NCBI RefSeq assembly: GCF_009765995.1
Contig: NZ_LMUI01000059.1
Span: 105,444-145,080, forward strand
From: Methylocapsa sp. S129
Lineage (GTDB): Bacteria; Pseudomonadota; Alphaproteobacteria; Rhizobiales; Beijerinckiaceae
Reading direction: 5' to 3'
Length of the DNA: 39,637 nucleotides
This document shows, in pieces, positions 16,893-24,144 of this stretch. A program made the translations under genes and the position numbers. Below the pieces are notes generated by a model. It did no database searches. It was not told the origin of the DNA and worked only from the letters and a program-made list of their open reading frames with translations. Numbering within the stretch: position 1 is the first letter of the stretch; every line of letters starts with the position of its first letter.

Positions 16893-17274
16893 AGCATACA
16901 TACCAGTTGGTACCGTTCAAGTATCACACTGCGATGACTCCGCGAGGACATCTCTCAGGTCGTATGAGCGGATTGTCGGACAGGCACCGCGTCATCACTA
17001 GCGCGTCCGTCCTATAGCGCACCGGCGATTCCGCCGGTTGCAAGTTTTTCCACGCCACCGTTCGCCGAGGTTATTTGATTGTTGCGTCCGCTCGGGTCGG
17101 GCCGAGGATAAACCTGCCGCGAGAAAAACGGCGTCACTGCCGCGTCATCGGCGAAATCGTTGTACGCATGTAAGCGCTGTGACGTGTGCGGACGCTCAGC
17201 CCCCCTCTTCCCATCCAATCGTTCAGATGAACGCCACGAGGGCGGGCTGAGGCGTCGCGTGCCCGCAATACTCA

Positions 17275-18519
17275 ATGGCTATAGTGGAATCAGACGGACC
17301 GCAGAGGATTGGATTGGCTACTATTTCTCGTGAAGCGCTTTACGACCTTGTTTGGAATGAGCCGGTTCGCACGATCGCCCAGCGCATGGGTGTCTCCGAT
17401 GTGTGGCTAAAGAAGTGCTGCGCCAAGGCATGTATTCCCGTCCCGGACCGCGGCTATTGGGCAAAACTCCGAGCGGACAAAACGGTCATCCGCCAGAAGC
17501 TGCCGCTGCGACCGCCAGGAATGCCGACCGACGTGACGATCGGTACCGATCCCCTTCCACGTCGATGGCCTCCCGATCCCGAAGCCGAATTGGCCGCGCC
17601 ACCACCCACTGAACCCACGCTCGTCGAATCAATCGAATCCGTCACTGCCAGAGTCGACCGATTACTCGGGAAAGTCCGCTTCGTGCGCGATCTCGGATCG
17701 GCCCACCGCTTGATCCGCCACACCCTCGACGAAGACGCGTTGCGCCGGCTGAAACCAAGCGATGCTCCCCTCAGGCTGCGTTATAGCGACCCCGTCTTCG
17801 AGACGCCGTTCGAACGGCGACGGCTGCAGATTCTGAATAGTCTGTTCCTTGCCTTGACCGACGCCGGTCATCAGCCTTGGCTTAACGAGCCTCAAGCCCG
17901 CAAAGTCGGCGTGACGGTGGGCACTCAAAAGGTTTCGTTTGCGCTTGATCATCCGAGGACCAGAACGCAAGCCAATGGAGTGGTCCAGGCACCACGCGAA
18001 GCCTATGAGATCCTGCGTCTCGATATTTCAGCAAGCGGGGACTCCTGGACGGATGATGACGGCGGCCGCATCGAGGATCGGCTCAGAGAAATCGTCCTGA
18101 AGCTTATCGTGGTCGGTGAGGTTCAGTACCGCACCAACGCCCATCGCACCTACGAAAACGCGTGCAGGCGCCGCGCGGAGATGGAACGCATGATAGCTGA
18201 CCGGCGCGCCGAGGCGGCCCGACTTGCACGTGAAAAAGCCGCCAAGGCAGACGCGGAACGACGCACGGCACTCCTTCGGATGGTGGCAGATCATCGGGCT
18301 GCTCAGGATATTCGTGCATTCGTCGTGACTGCGCTCGAAGCGCTCGGTTCAAGTACGGCGAAGGAAGGCCTCGCCGCGGACTGGGCAGCCTGGGCACTCG
18401 GAGTCGCGGACCAAATCGACCCGGTAGGCCGGCTTCACATCGCCGAGGATGGAACGGCCGCTGAGACATCAGCCGTCGTCCCTGCGGCGCATCTATGTCC
18501 CGATCACCACGGGGAATGA
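17275..18519 (+). CDS. Hypothetical protein with N-terminal HTH-like ISREALYDLVW domain
   Basis: A 414-residue protein of unknown function. Its first ~65 residues (ISREALYDLVWNEPVRTIAQ, then RMGVSDVWLKKCCAKACIPV and PDRGYWAKL) look like a helix-turn-helix domain that recurs in uncharacterised proteins of mobile elements, with a TIAQRMGVSDVWLKK recognition-helix pattern. A Pro-rich linker follows (about 75-125), then a mixed domain. A charged Arg/Ala/Glu coiled-coil-like helix lies at about 290-345, and the last 70 residues are helical. No catalytic motif was recognised. It is the first gene of a pair; the next starts one base after its stop, so the two products probably work together. Confidence 0.7.
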   Translation: MAIVESDGPQRIGLATISREALYDLVWNEPVRTIAQRMGVSDVWLKKCCAKACIPVPDRGYWAKLRADKTVIRQKLPLRPPGMPTDVTIGTDPLPRRWPPDPEAELAAPPPTEPTLVESIESVTARVDRLLGKVRFVRDLGSAHRLIRHTLDEDALRRLKPSDAPLRLRYSDPVFETPFERRRLQILNSLFLALTDAGHQPWLNEPQARKVGVTVGTQKVSFALDHPRTRTQANGVVQAPREAYEILRLDISASGDSWTDDDGGRIEDRLREIVLKLIVVGEVQYRTNAHRTYENACRRRAEMERMIADRRAEAARLAREKAAKADAERRTALLRMVADHRAAQDIRAFVVTALEALGSSTAKEGLAADWAAWALGVADQIDPVGRLHIAEDGTAAETSAVVPAAHLCPDHHGE

Positions 18520-18520
18520 G

Positions 18521-19258
18521 ATGCCAGAAGACGATAGGTTGCAGGCTATCAAGCATCTCCTGTTCAATTTTGCCCGAAGCCCTTCTCTGCGTCACATCCG
18601 CGATCCGCACACGATAATCGTGCTCGCGAATGAGATCATGCGCGTCGTTAACGGTCGAAACTCAATCTGGCTCAAATGGGATGAGCAACGAGAGAAGCTG
18701 GTGAAGTCGGCCGTAGGCTGCTGGATTCCCCTCGACGATCTGCGCGACTTTCTGAACAAACTGCCAGGACCGGCCCTGACAACCGCAGACGTTACCCAAC
18801 GCATGCGGGCTTTCGAAGACGAAGATTATTTCTCCTACCCCAAGGAAGAGCTGCAACCAGGTTGTCTGACGATTTACGAGCGTGAGAAAGCCAACGGAAC
18901 CGAGCTGCCAGCCATCATCGGTCTTTTGCGCGACCATGTCGAACGCGAGGAAGAGCGCCTCAGGATCGAGCAGAAGGAGCGATACGAGCAATCGCGTGAA
19001 AAGGAACGGATTGCCCGCGAGCAGCGGCTTCTGTCGGGCGCCGATTGCAAGTGGACGCAGCTGGCCAAATCGCCCGACTGGCATTGCCGCACGAACGCAC
19101 GGCTGTATCGTCTTTCTCCGACAAAGGACAAGATGTGGAATCTCTATCGTGCAAACTCGGTCGACAGTCCGAATGGTTCGCTGATCGGGAAATACCAGAA
19201 CCGGGGTGATGCGACGAAAGTCGTCGCTCAAGTGGCATATCGGCCTGACCAGCTTTAG
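18521..19258 (+). CDS. Hypothetical protein, second gene of a two-gene operon
   Basis: A 245-residue protein from the ATG at 18521; GGGGA lies just upstream and the preceding stop codon ends at 18519, so translation is probably coupled. An N-terminal helical region (LQAIKHLLFNFARSPSLRHI) precedes a strongly charged Glu/Arg coiled coil at about 145-185 (EREEERLRIEQKERYEQSRE). The C-terminus is compact (WTQLAKSPDWHCRTNARLYR, KMWNLYRANSVD, GKYQNRGDATKVVAQVAY). I do not recognise the family. Its place in a defence-rich island beside an HTH-like partner suggests a mobile-element or defence role, which is only inference. Confidence 0.65.
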   Translation: MPEDDRLQAIKHLLFNFARSPSLRHIRDPHTIIVLANEIMRVVNGRNSIWLKWDEQREKLVKSAVGCWIPLDDLRDFLNKLPGPALTTADVTQRMRAFEDEDYFSYPKEELQPGCLTIYEREKANGTELPAIIGLLRDHVEREEERLRIEQKERYEQSREKERIAREQRLLSGADCKWTQLAKSPDWHCRTNARLYRLSPTKDKMWNLYRANSVDSPNGSLIGKYQNRGDATKVVAQVAYRPDQL

Positions 19259-19344
19259 CCGGCTCCCTCATGCTTGGCAGAGTCATTCCTGGTTTTTGGG
19301 CGAAACGCCGCCACTTGGCCGTCAAATCATGAAATATGCCCGTA

Positions 19345-19373
19345 TTGCAAAACGCGCTACAATTTGCTATATG
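19345..19373 (+). promoter_or_regulatory. Putative sigma-70-type promoter of the TacAT-like operon
   Basis: TTGCAA (19345-19350) and TATATG (19368-19373) are separated by 17 bp, 20 bp upstream of the antitoxin start at 19393. AGGAG follows at 19381-19385. The boxes are close to consensus. The antitoxin probably binds here to autoregulate, as is known for TacA-type pairs. Confidence 0.45.
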
Positions 19374-19392
19374 GTCTTTGAGGAGATTTGCC

Positions 19393-19695
19393 ATGTCCCG
19401 AGCGATCAAGCGCAAAGAGCACCCGCTGTCGATGCGGCTACCCGAGGCTGACATTGCTATCATCGATCGTGCCGCTACGTTGCGCGGCCGTTCGCGTACG
19501 GACTTTGTCCGCGACGCAGCCGTGCGCGCGGCCGAGGATGTGCTGATGGAAACCATGCCCATCCGGATGAGTCCCGCCGGCTTCAAGGCCTTCATGACTG
19601 CACTGTCCGGACCCGCCGCCCCCGTCCCCGAAATGGTCGACCTCTTCCGGCGCACAGCACCTTGGGAAACCGCCGGTTCAAAAGCCGGGAGCTGA
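19393..19695 (+). CDS. DUF1778 (TacA-type) antitoxin
   Basis: A 100-residue protein from the ATG at 19393 with AGGAG 7 nt upstream. The N-terminal half is a ribbon-helix-helix domain (HPLSMRLPEADIAIIDRAAT, then LRGRSRTDFVRDAAVRAAED), as in DUF1778 antitoxins. The C-terminal part (LSGPAAPVPEMVDLFRRTAP) is the toxin-binding tail. The gene directly precedes a GNAT-fold toxin, the canonical order. It should neutralise the acetyltransferase and repress the shared promoter. Confidence 0.9.
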   Translation: MSRAIKRKEHPLSMRLPEADIAIIDRAATLRGRSRTDFVRDAAVRAAEDVLMETMPIRMSPAGFKAFMTALSGPAAPVPEMVDLFRRTAPWETAGSKAGS

Positions 19696-19698
19696 GGT

Positions 19699-20211
19699 TT
19701 GCCTATCTCCGGCCCGGAGCCGTTGACGGCCGCCCACGATCTCGCGGAATTCTCCTGCGGCAAGCCCTCGCTTGATCGGTGGCTCAAGACACGCGCGCTT
19801 TCGAACCAGGAGAAAGGATTTACGGCGGTTCTCGTCGTCCACGAGGCTAATCGTGTGATCGGCTATTACGGCCTCGCACCGACCGCCATCGTGCCGTCAA
19901 CGATGCCGCGCTCGATCCGCACGGGCCAGCCGCCAAATCCCGTGCCATGCCTGTTGCTGGGCCAACTTGCGACAGATCAAAATTGGACAGGCAAAGGAAT
20001 TGGCTCCGGCCTGCTCAAGCATGCGCTACAGCGCTGCGTTACGGCCGCGGGCCTCATCGGCGGCCGCGCATTAATTGTCAACGCCGTGGACGCCGAAGCA
20101 GCCGCATTCTGGAAGCGGCGCGGCTTCATCGCCTCAAAAGACGATCCGCTGATACTGTTTCGATCAATTGCCGATATAGCGGCTTCACTAAAGAACGGCT
20201 CCAGCAGTTAG
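19699..20211 (+). CDS. GNAT acetyltransferase toxin, TacT-like
   Basis: A 170-residue protein starting at a TTG at 19699, 3 bp after the antitoxin stop; GGGAGC lies 8 nt upstream. Typical TacT features: EFSCGKPSLDRWLKTRALSN at the N-terminus, VIGYYGLAPTAI, the acetyl-CoA-binding QLATDQNWTGKGIGSGLLKH, and AAAFWKRRGFIASKDDPLIL near the end. TacT toxins acetylate the amino group of charged tRNAs and stop translation. Within a defence island it may act in stabilisation or abortive infection. The family is secure; the target tRNA is not known. Confidence 0.9.
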   Translation: MPISGPEPLTAAHDLAEFSCGKPSLDRWLKTRALSNQEKGFTAVLVVHEANRVIGYYGLAPTAIVPSTMPRSIRTGQPPNPVPCLLLGQLATDQNWTGKGIGSGLLKHALQRCVTAAGLIGGRALIVNAVDAEAAAFWKRRGFIASKDDPLILFRSIADIAASLKNGSSS

Positions 20212-20378
20212 CTGGTGCGCTAGATCCGATTATGACTTGATGAAGCGAATCTCGCACCGTTAATGTCTGGATGGATTATGGTCGATGGGTTCAGGACCTT
20301 GCGAACTACGATTAGATCACCAATGGCCGTCGAAACCGACATCTCGAGAACGACTTTAGCCGAACCGACTGACGATGC

Positions 20379-21311
20379 ATGATCTACCCGCCTCACCCCC
20401 ATCCGCTCGACTTCGACTGGCGCTACGATGACGCCACCGCCCAAGCGCTCACAACCCTGCTTAGGGATTCGCCGCCAATCGTCGCGATCGGTGCTCCGAC
20501 CGTCGCTCGTCTCCTCGAAGCGACAGGAGTCGACGTAACGCTGGTGGATCGTCAGCCGATTCAGGCCGCGCGACGACACATCGTGTGCGATGCCACCGAT
20601 TTCATCGCGGACCGCCAGTACCGTACCGCCCTCGCTGATCCGCCATGGTACCCGACGCAGCTCAGCAGCTGGTCTGAGGCGGCCGCCAGGGCCGTCGGCG
20701 TCGGCGGCACGGTCTTCGTTTCGGTGTGGCCCGATATGACTAGGCCGTCAGCAGCGGGGGAAGTGGCGTTCGCCCTTAAGGGCTTCTCGCGCTGGGCTCA
20801 CATCTGCCGCAATGTGGCGACGCTTCGCTACGCAACGCCCTGGTTCGAGACGGTTGCGCGCAAACACGGAGAGGGCATCGAACTCTCGCGATCGCCGCTG
20901 ATCGGAGAGCTGGTCCGCCTAGACGTTCGTACACTCCCGCCCGTCGGCTTGGCAGAAGACGCGGTGGAGCAATGGCTACGCTTCGCGATCGACGACTATC
21001 AGCTAGCGATCAGGCGCCGACCAGGCGAGGGTCCCATGGGAATGGAACCGGTATTGTCAGCTGACGGATGGTACTGGCCTTATGTCAGCGCCCGCGCGCC
21101 CGGCATCGATCAGATCGACATTTGGAGCTCGGACAGCGAAGTCGCGAGGCTAGAATCATCGGAACGTATGATTGACGTGGTCCGACAGGCCTTGCGCGTG
21201 CCCGACAGCGACGCGTTCGAACGGGCGCTGATCGACGTGCCCGCCCTACTCTCATGGCGCATCCCGCGCCCACCATATCGGAGATTGATCGAATGGCAGC
21301 ACCGGCAATAG
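20379..21311 (+). CDS. Methyltransferase-like protein with a DPPW motif
   Basis: A 310-residue protein. The first half reads as a Rossmann-like fold: IVAIGAPTVARLLEATGVDV, TLVDRQPIQAARRHIVCDAT, then YRTALADPPWYPTQLSSW and GGTVFVSVWPDM. DPPW is the catalytic motif type of N6-adenine/MT-A70-like methyltransferases, but the usual glycine-rich SAM motif is poor, so it may be a diverged or inactive member. The C-terminal third (MGMEPVLSADGWYWPYVSAR, IDQIDIWSSDSEVARL) is unfamiliar. The 3' end overlaps the following metallophosphoesterase gene by 19 bp, showing a two-gene operon. It could modify or sense DNA, RNA or a nucleotide, and I cannot choose among these. Confidence 0.6.
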   Translation: MIYPPHPHPLDFDWRYDDATAQALTTLLRDSPPIVAIGAPTVARLLEATGVDVTLVDRQPIQAARRHIVCDATDFIADRQYRTALADPPWYPTQLSSWSEAAARAVGVGGTVFVSVWPDMTRPSAAGEVAFALKGFSRWAHICRNVATLRYATPWFETVARKHGEGIELSRSPLIGELVRLDVRTLPPVGLAEDAVEQWLRFAIDDYQLAIRRRPGEGPMGMEPVLSADGWYWPYVSARAPGIDQIDIWSSDSEVARLESSERMIDVVRQALRVPDSDAFERALIDVPALLSWRIPRPPYRRLIEWQHRQ

Positions 21312-22747
21312 CGCTCCGATTCCGCGATACCACGCCAGGAATCGACACCATTGCGGAGCACCGCGAGCTGATCGCTCGTGACGGCCGAGTCGGATGGGGC
21401 TGGTGGAAGAAGACATTCGAGCCAGCTGAGACGAAAAAGATCCACGCATTACTGGATGATGATCGCGAGATCGGCATCATATTGATCGACCGAACGGCTG
21501 AACGCGCGTATCTGTGCGCGTGTGTTGGTTTTGCCGAACCGAACGCGGCAGAAGCCAAAATAGTCCCCCCGTACTACAGGGATCATCTCGACGAGACCGC
21601 CGGCGTCTTCATCCTACGGACTATCGAAGACCTGGACTATGACGAAGCGCTTGCCGATGCGATTCGGGAGCAGACCTTTCTTTGGATCGGTGCAGTCGCG
21701 GATCCGGTTCTTGGCCACGTCGCAACCGCCGCTCAGGCCCCCGGTCGATCCTGCGTCCTTCATCTCTCGGACCTGCACTTCGGCAAGGACTATGGTTTCC
21801 GCCTCCAGGGTGAGGACGTGGCGATCGGCGACGGCCGTCACACACTTACCGAATGCATCGTCGCCGATCTCGAGCGGCTTGGCTTAACGAACGACATCGC
21901 TGCGATCATCGTGACCGGAGACTTTATGACGCACGGCGACTGGGCCGGCGCGCCACGACGTGCGGCGCTTGCGGAGTTCGAAACGTTGCGTAAGCGCCTC
22001 GAACTACAGAAGAACCAGATTATTGCCGTGCCTGGTAACCACGACGTGGTGCGATACTCCGACCCTGCTAAGATCGACGTTCGCGAAAACGCCGTCGAAA
22101 AGCAGGCTAACTACGAGCATGAAACCATGTTCAGAACCTTCGTGGACGAGCTCGTCGGTCGCGACTGGAAAGCGTCGCTAAACTACATCCGCCGAATCCA
22201 CCTCGGCGAGGCAGATCTTGATGTCTGTGTGCTGAACTCCTGTACGATTGCCGCCACCGAATGGACGGAGTACGGCTATGTAGGACGGAATGGCTTGGAC
22301 GCGATCGCTGAGCTGGCAAAGCAAAAAGTCGAGCGACCGACCTTCCGATTCCTCGCACTTCACCATCATCTGCTTCCAGTCGCGAACGTGGAAGCTCCAA
22401 AGTCCAGGGGAGTGACGTTGACACTGGATGCATCCGACATCCTGGCTGCAGCACAGCGCGGCGGTGTCAACGTAGCCCTTCATGGTCATCAGCATAAGCC
22501 GAAGATCGCAATGTATCAGAGCCTTCCCCTTAACGGAGAAGTGGCTGGCACGCCGATCCATGTCGTTGCCAACGGCAGCGCAGGAGCAAAGAACGACCGC
22601 CTGCCTCCGGGGGAACGAAACACCTACTGCCTATTCCGTCTGCGCGCGAACGCGATCGACCTCTGGATCCGCGAATTGCGGCTAGACGCGGTCGCGGGAG
22701 CACAGGTGTTCCACGGTGCGCTTCCTGTAGCTCCAATTGCTGTATGA
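21293..22747 (+). CDS. Metallophosphoesterase with an N-terminal GWGWWKK domain
   Basis: A 484-residue protein from the ATG at 21293, which overlaps the preceding gene by 19 bp. The C-terminal two-thirds is a calcineurin-like phosphoesterase with all metal motifs: LHLSDLHFG, VTGDFMTHG, VPGNHDVV, ALHHHLLP and LHGHQHKP. The first ~150 residues form a separate domain with FRDTTPGIDTIAEHRELIAR, VGWGWWKKTFEP and IGIILIDRTAERAYLCACVG. Its aromatic GWGWWKK segment suggests binding of a nucleic acid or nucleotide, though I cannot name the family. With the DPPW protein it forms a candidate two-gene defence unit in which the phosphoesterase would be the effector. Confidence 0.8.
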   Translation: MAAPAIALRFRDTTPGIDTIAEHRELIARDGRVGWGWWKKTFEPAETKKIHALLDDDREIGIILIDRTAERAYLCACVGFAEPNAAEAKIVPPYYRDHLDETAGVFILRTIEDLDYDEALADAIREQTFLWIGAVADPVLGHVATAAQAPGRSCVLHLSDLHFGKDYGFRLQGEDVAIGDGRHTLTECIVADLERLGLTNDIAAIIVTGDFMTHGDWAGAPRRAALAEFETLRKRLELQKNQIIAVPGNHDVVRYSDPAKIDVRENAVEKQANYEHETMFRTFVDELVGRDWKASLNYIRRIHLGEADLDVCVLNSCTIAATEWTEYGYVGRNGLDAIAELAKQKVERPTFRFLALHHHLLPVANVEAPKSRGVTLTLDASDILAAAQRGGVNVALHGHQHKPKIAMYQSLPLNGEVAGTPIHVVANGSAGAKNDRLPPGERNTYCLFRLRANAIDLWIRELRLDAVAGAQVFHGALPVAPIAV

Positions 22748-22816
22748 CCAGGCCGCCGGCATCGACCGTGACCTGCTCCCCGTCGGTCCCTCATTCATTG
22801 TGAGAGTCCTCGACGT

Positions 22817-23689
22817 TTATATCGTCCCCATTGCCGCGACGATAGCGGGCGATCGGCGGAGCTGGTTGGGATTGCGCAGCCGATCGCCCGCGGATTGGAT
22901 AAGCGCTTCGTTCGGCGTTAGACCGCCATGGGCCGAGTGCGGGCGGACGTCGTTGTAGTCGCGGCGCCAGGCCTCGATCAGAACCCTGGCCTCGGAGAGC
23001 GAGGCGAAGACCTCCTCGTTCAGGCACTCGTCGCGGAAACGGCCGTTGAAGCTTTCGACGAAGGCGTTCTGCGTCGGCTTGCCGGGCGCGATGTAATGCC
23101 ATTCGAGCCGGGTCTTGTTGGTCCATTCCAGGACCGCTCTGCTGGTGAGTTCCGTTCCATTGTCGCTGACGATCGTCGCCGGCCGTCCGCGCGCCGCGAT
23201 CAACGCATCGAGTTCGCGCACCACCCGCTGGCCGCCGAGGGACGTGTCGACGACCAGCGTCAGGGCTTCACGCGTAAAATCGTCCACGACGGCAAGTACA
23301 CGGAACTTGCGGCCCCAGGCCAGTGCGTCGGAGACAAAATCGAGGCTCCAGCGCTGGTTTGGACCCTGCGGCAACGCCATCGGCGCCCGCGTTCCGGTGG
23401 CGCGCTTGCGGCCGCGACGGCGGCGCACCGACAGACCTTCCTCGCGATAGAGCCGCAGCAGCTTCTTCTCGTTCATGACGATGTTCTCGCGCTGAAGGAG
23501 CAAACCGAGCCGGCGATAGCCGAAGCGGCGACGCACCGCGGCGAGCGCGCGCAGGCGCTCGCGGATATCGGGCGCATCGGCAGTAGGCTCGCGCCGGACC
23601 GTTTTGGGATCAACCTCAATCAGCCTGCAGGCGCGCCGCTGCGAATAGCCGCGCTCCGCCATCAGGCGAAGCGCAGCCGACCGGCGCAC
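22817..23689 (-). CDS. IS3-family transposase OrfB (integrase core)
   Basis: A 290-residue frame with the DDE integrase core: RWSLDFVSDALAWGRKFRVL (first Asp), PATIVSDNGTELTSRAVLEW (second Asp) and NAFVESFNGRFRDECLNEE (Glu). An N-terminal HTH-like region (RACRLIEVDPKTVRR) precedes it. It is normally made by -1 frameshifting from OrfA at the A-run near 23705. All catalytic residues are present and the gene is intact, so the IS may still be mobile. Confidence 0.95.
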   Translation of the reverse strand: MRRSAALRLMAERGYSQRRACRLIEVDPKTVRREPTADAPDIRERLRALAAVRRRFGYRRLGLLLQRENIVMNEKKLLRLYREEGLSVRRRRGRKRATGTRAPMALPQGPNQRWSLDFVSDALAWGRKFRVLAVVDDFTREALTLVVDTSLGGQRVVRELDALIAARGRPATIVSDNGTELTSRAVLEWTNKTRLEWHYIAPGKPTQNAFVESFNGRFRDECLNEEVFASLSEARVLIEAWRRDYNDVRPHSAHGGLTPNEALIQSAGDRLRNPNQLRRSPAIVAAMGTI

Positions 23690-23700
23690 CGCAGGCCCAG

Positions 23701-23964
23701 TCAGTTTTTTCCCAGGATGTCCTTCAGCGCCGAAACGTCCAGCATGGCTTCCGCCAGCAACTTCTTCAGCCGGCGGTTCTCGTCTTCCATGCCTTTTAGC
23801 TTCTGAGCGTCAGAGGGCGTCATCCCGCCATATCGGGCCTTCCAGCGATAAAACGTCTGCTCGCTGATCCCGTGCCGTCGGCAGACCTCCGCCGTCGCCG
23901 AACCTGCCTCCTGCTCGCGCAAAATCGCGATGATCTGCTCTTCTGTGAACCTGCTCTTCTTCAT
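23701..23964 (-). CDS. IS3-family transposase OrfA
   Basis: An 87-residue protein with an N-terminal helix-turn-helix (MKKSRFTEEQIIAILREQEA, then VCRRHGISEQTFYRWKARYG) and a C-terminal leucine-zipper helix (LKGMEDENRRLKKLLAEAML). This is the DNA-binding component of IS3 transposases. The end of the frame (GGA AAA AAC TGA) contains a run of six A, the usual slippery site for a -1 frameshift into OrfB. The full transposase is therefore probably an OrfAB fusion. Confidence 0.95.
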   Translation of the reverse strand: MKKSRFTEEQIIAILREQEAGSATAEVCRRHGISEQTFYRWKARYGGMTPSDAQKLKGMEDENRRLKKLLAEAMLDVSALKDILGKN

Positions 23965-24144
23965 CGTCCGTCTCCATTTGACGGACTCTCATTTCAACTG
24001 AGGGACCTTGTGGGGGGCAGGTCAACCGCACTTCGAAGTTCGCCCTCACCCAGCTCACCGACACGGACCATTCAGGACAGCTTCCCTTGCTTCGCCTCAT
24101 CCATTCTGGTTCATGACGTCTCAACGACGATGCCACGCTCGGAC

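Larger units (their letters stand above)
16387..17274. other. Long intergenic region at the junction of two integrated elements
   Basis: About 890 bp without a credible gene between the divergent toxin and the hypothetical gene at 17275. It contains, in order: a strong hairpin terminator (16537-16570), a near copy of the guaA 3' end (16620-16632), an element-end block (to about 16733), and two perfect hairpins at 16830-16858 and 16877-16892. A minus-strand frame at 17012-17275 has no recognisable product. Confidence 0.5.
22769..24024 (-). mobile_element. IS3-family insertion sequence, complete, with 4-bp target duplication
   Basis: A 1256-bp element. Its imperfect terminal inverted repeats start TGACCTGC: TGACCTGCTCCCCGTC on the left (22769) and TGACCTGCCCCCCACA on the right, read inward from 24024. 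Both continue to GGTCCCTCA and TGAGAGTCC. The flanks are ACCG on both sides (22765-22768 and 24025-24028), a 4-bp target duplication as made by IS407-group elements. Two overlapping-type ORFs on the minus strand encode OrfA and OrfB. The IS lies between two convergent phosphoesterase genes and interrupts neither. Confidence 0.93.
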
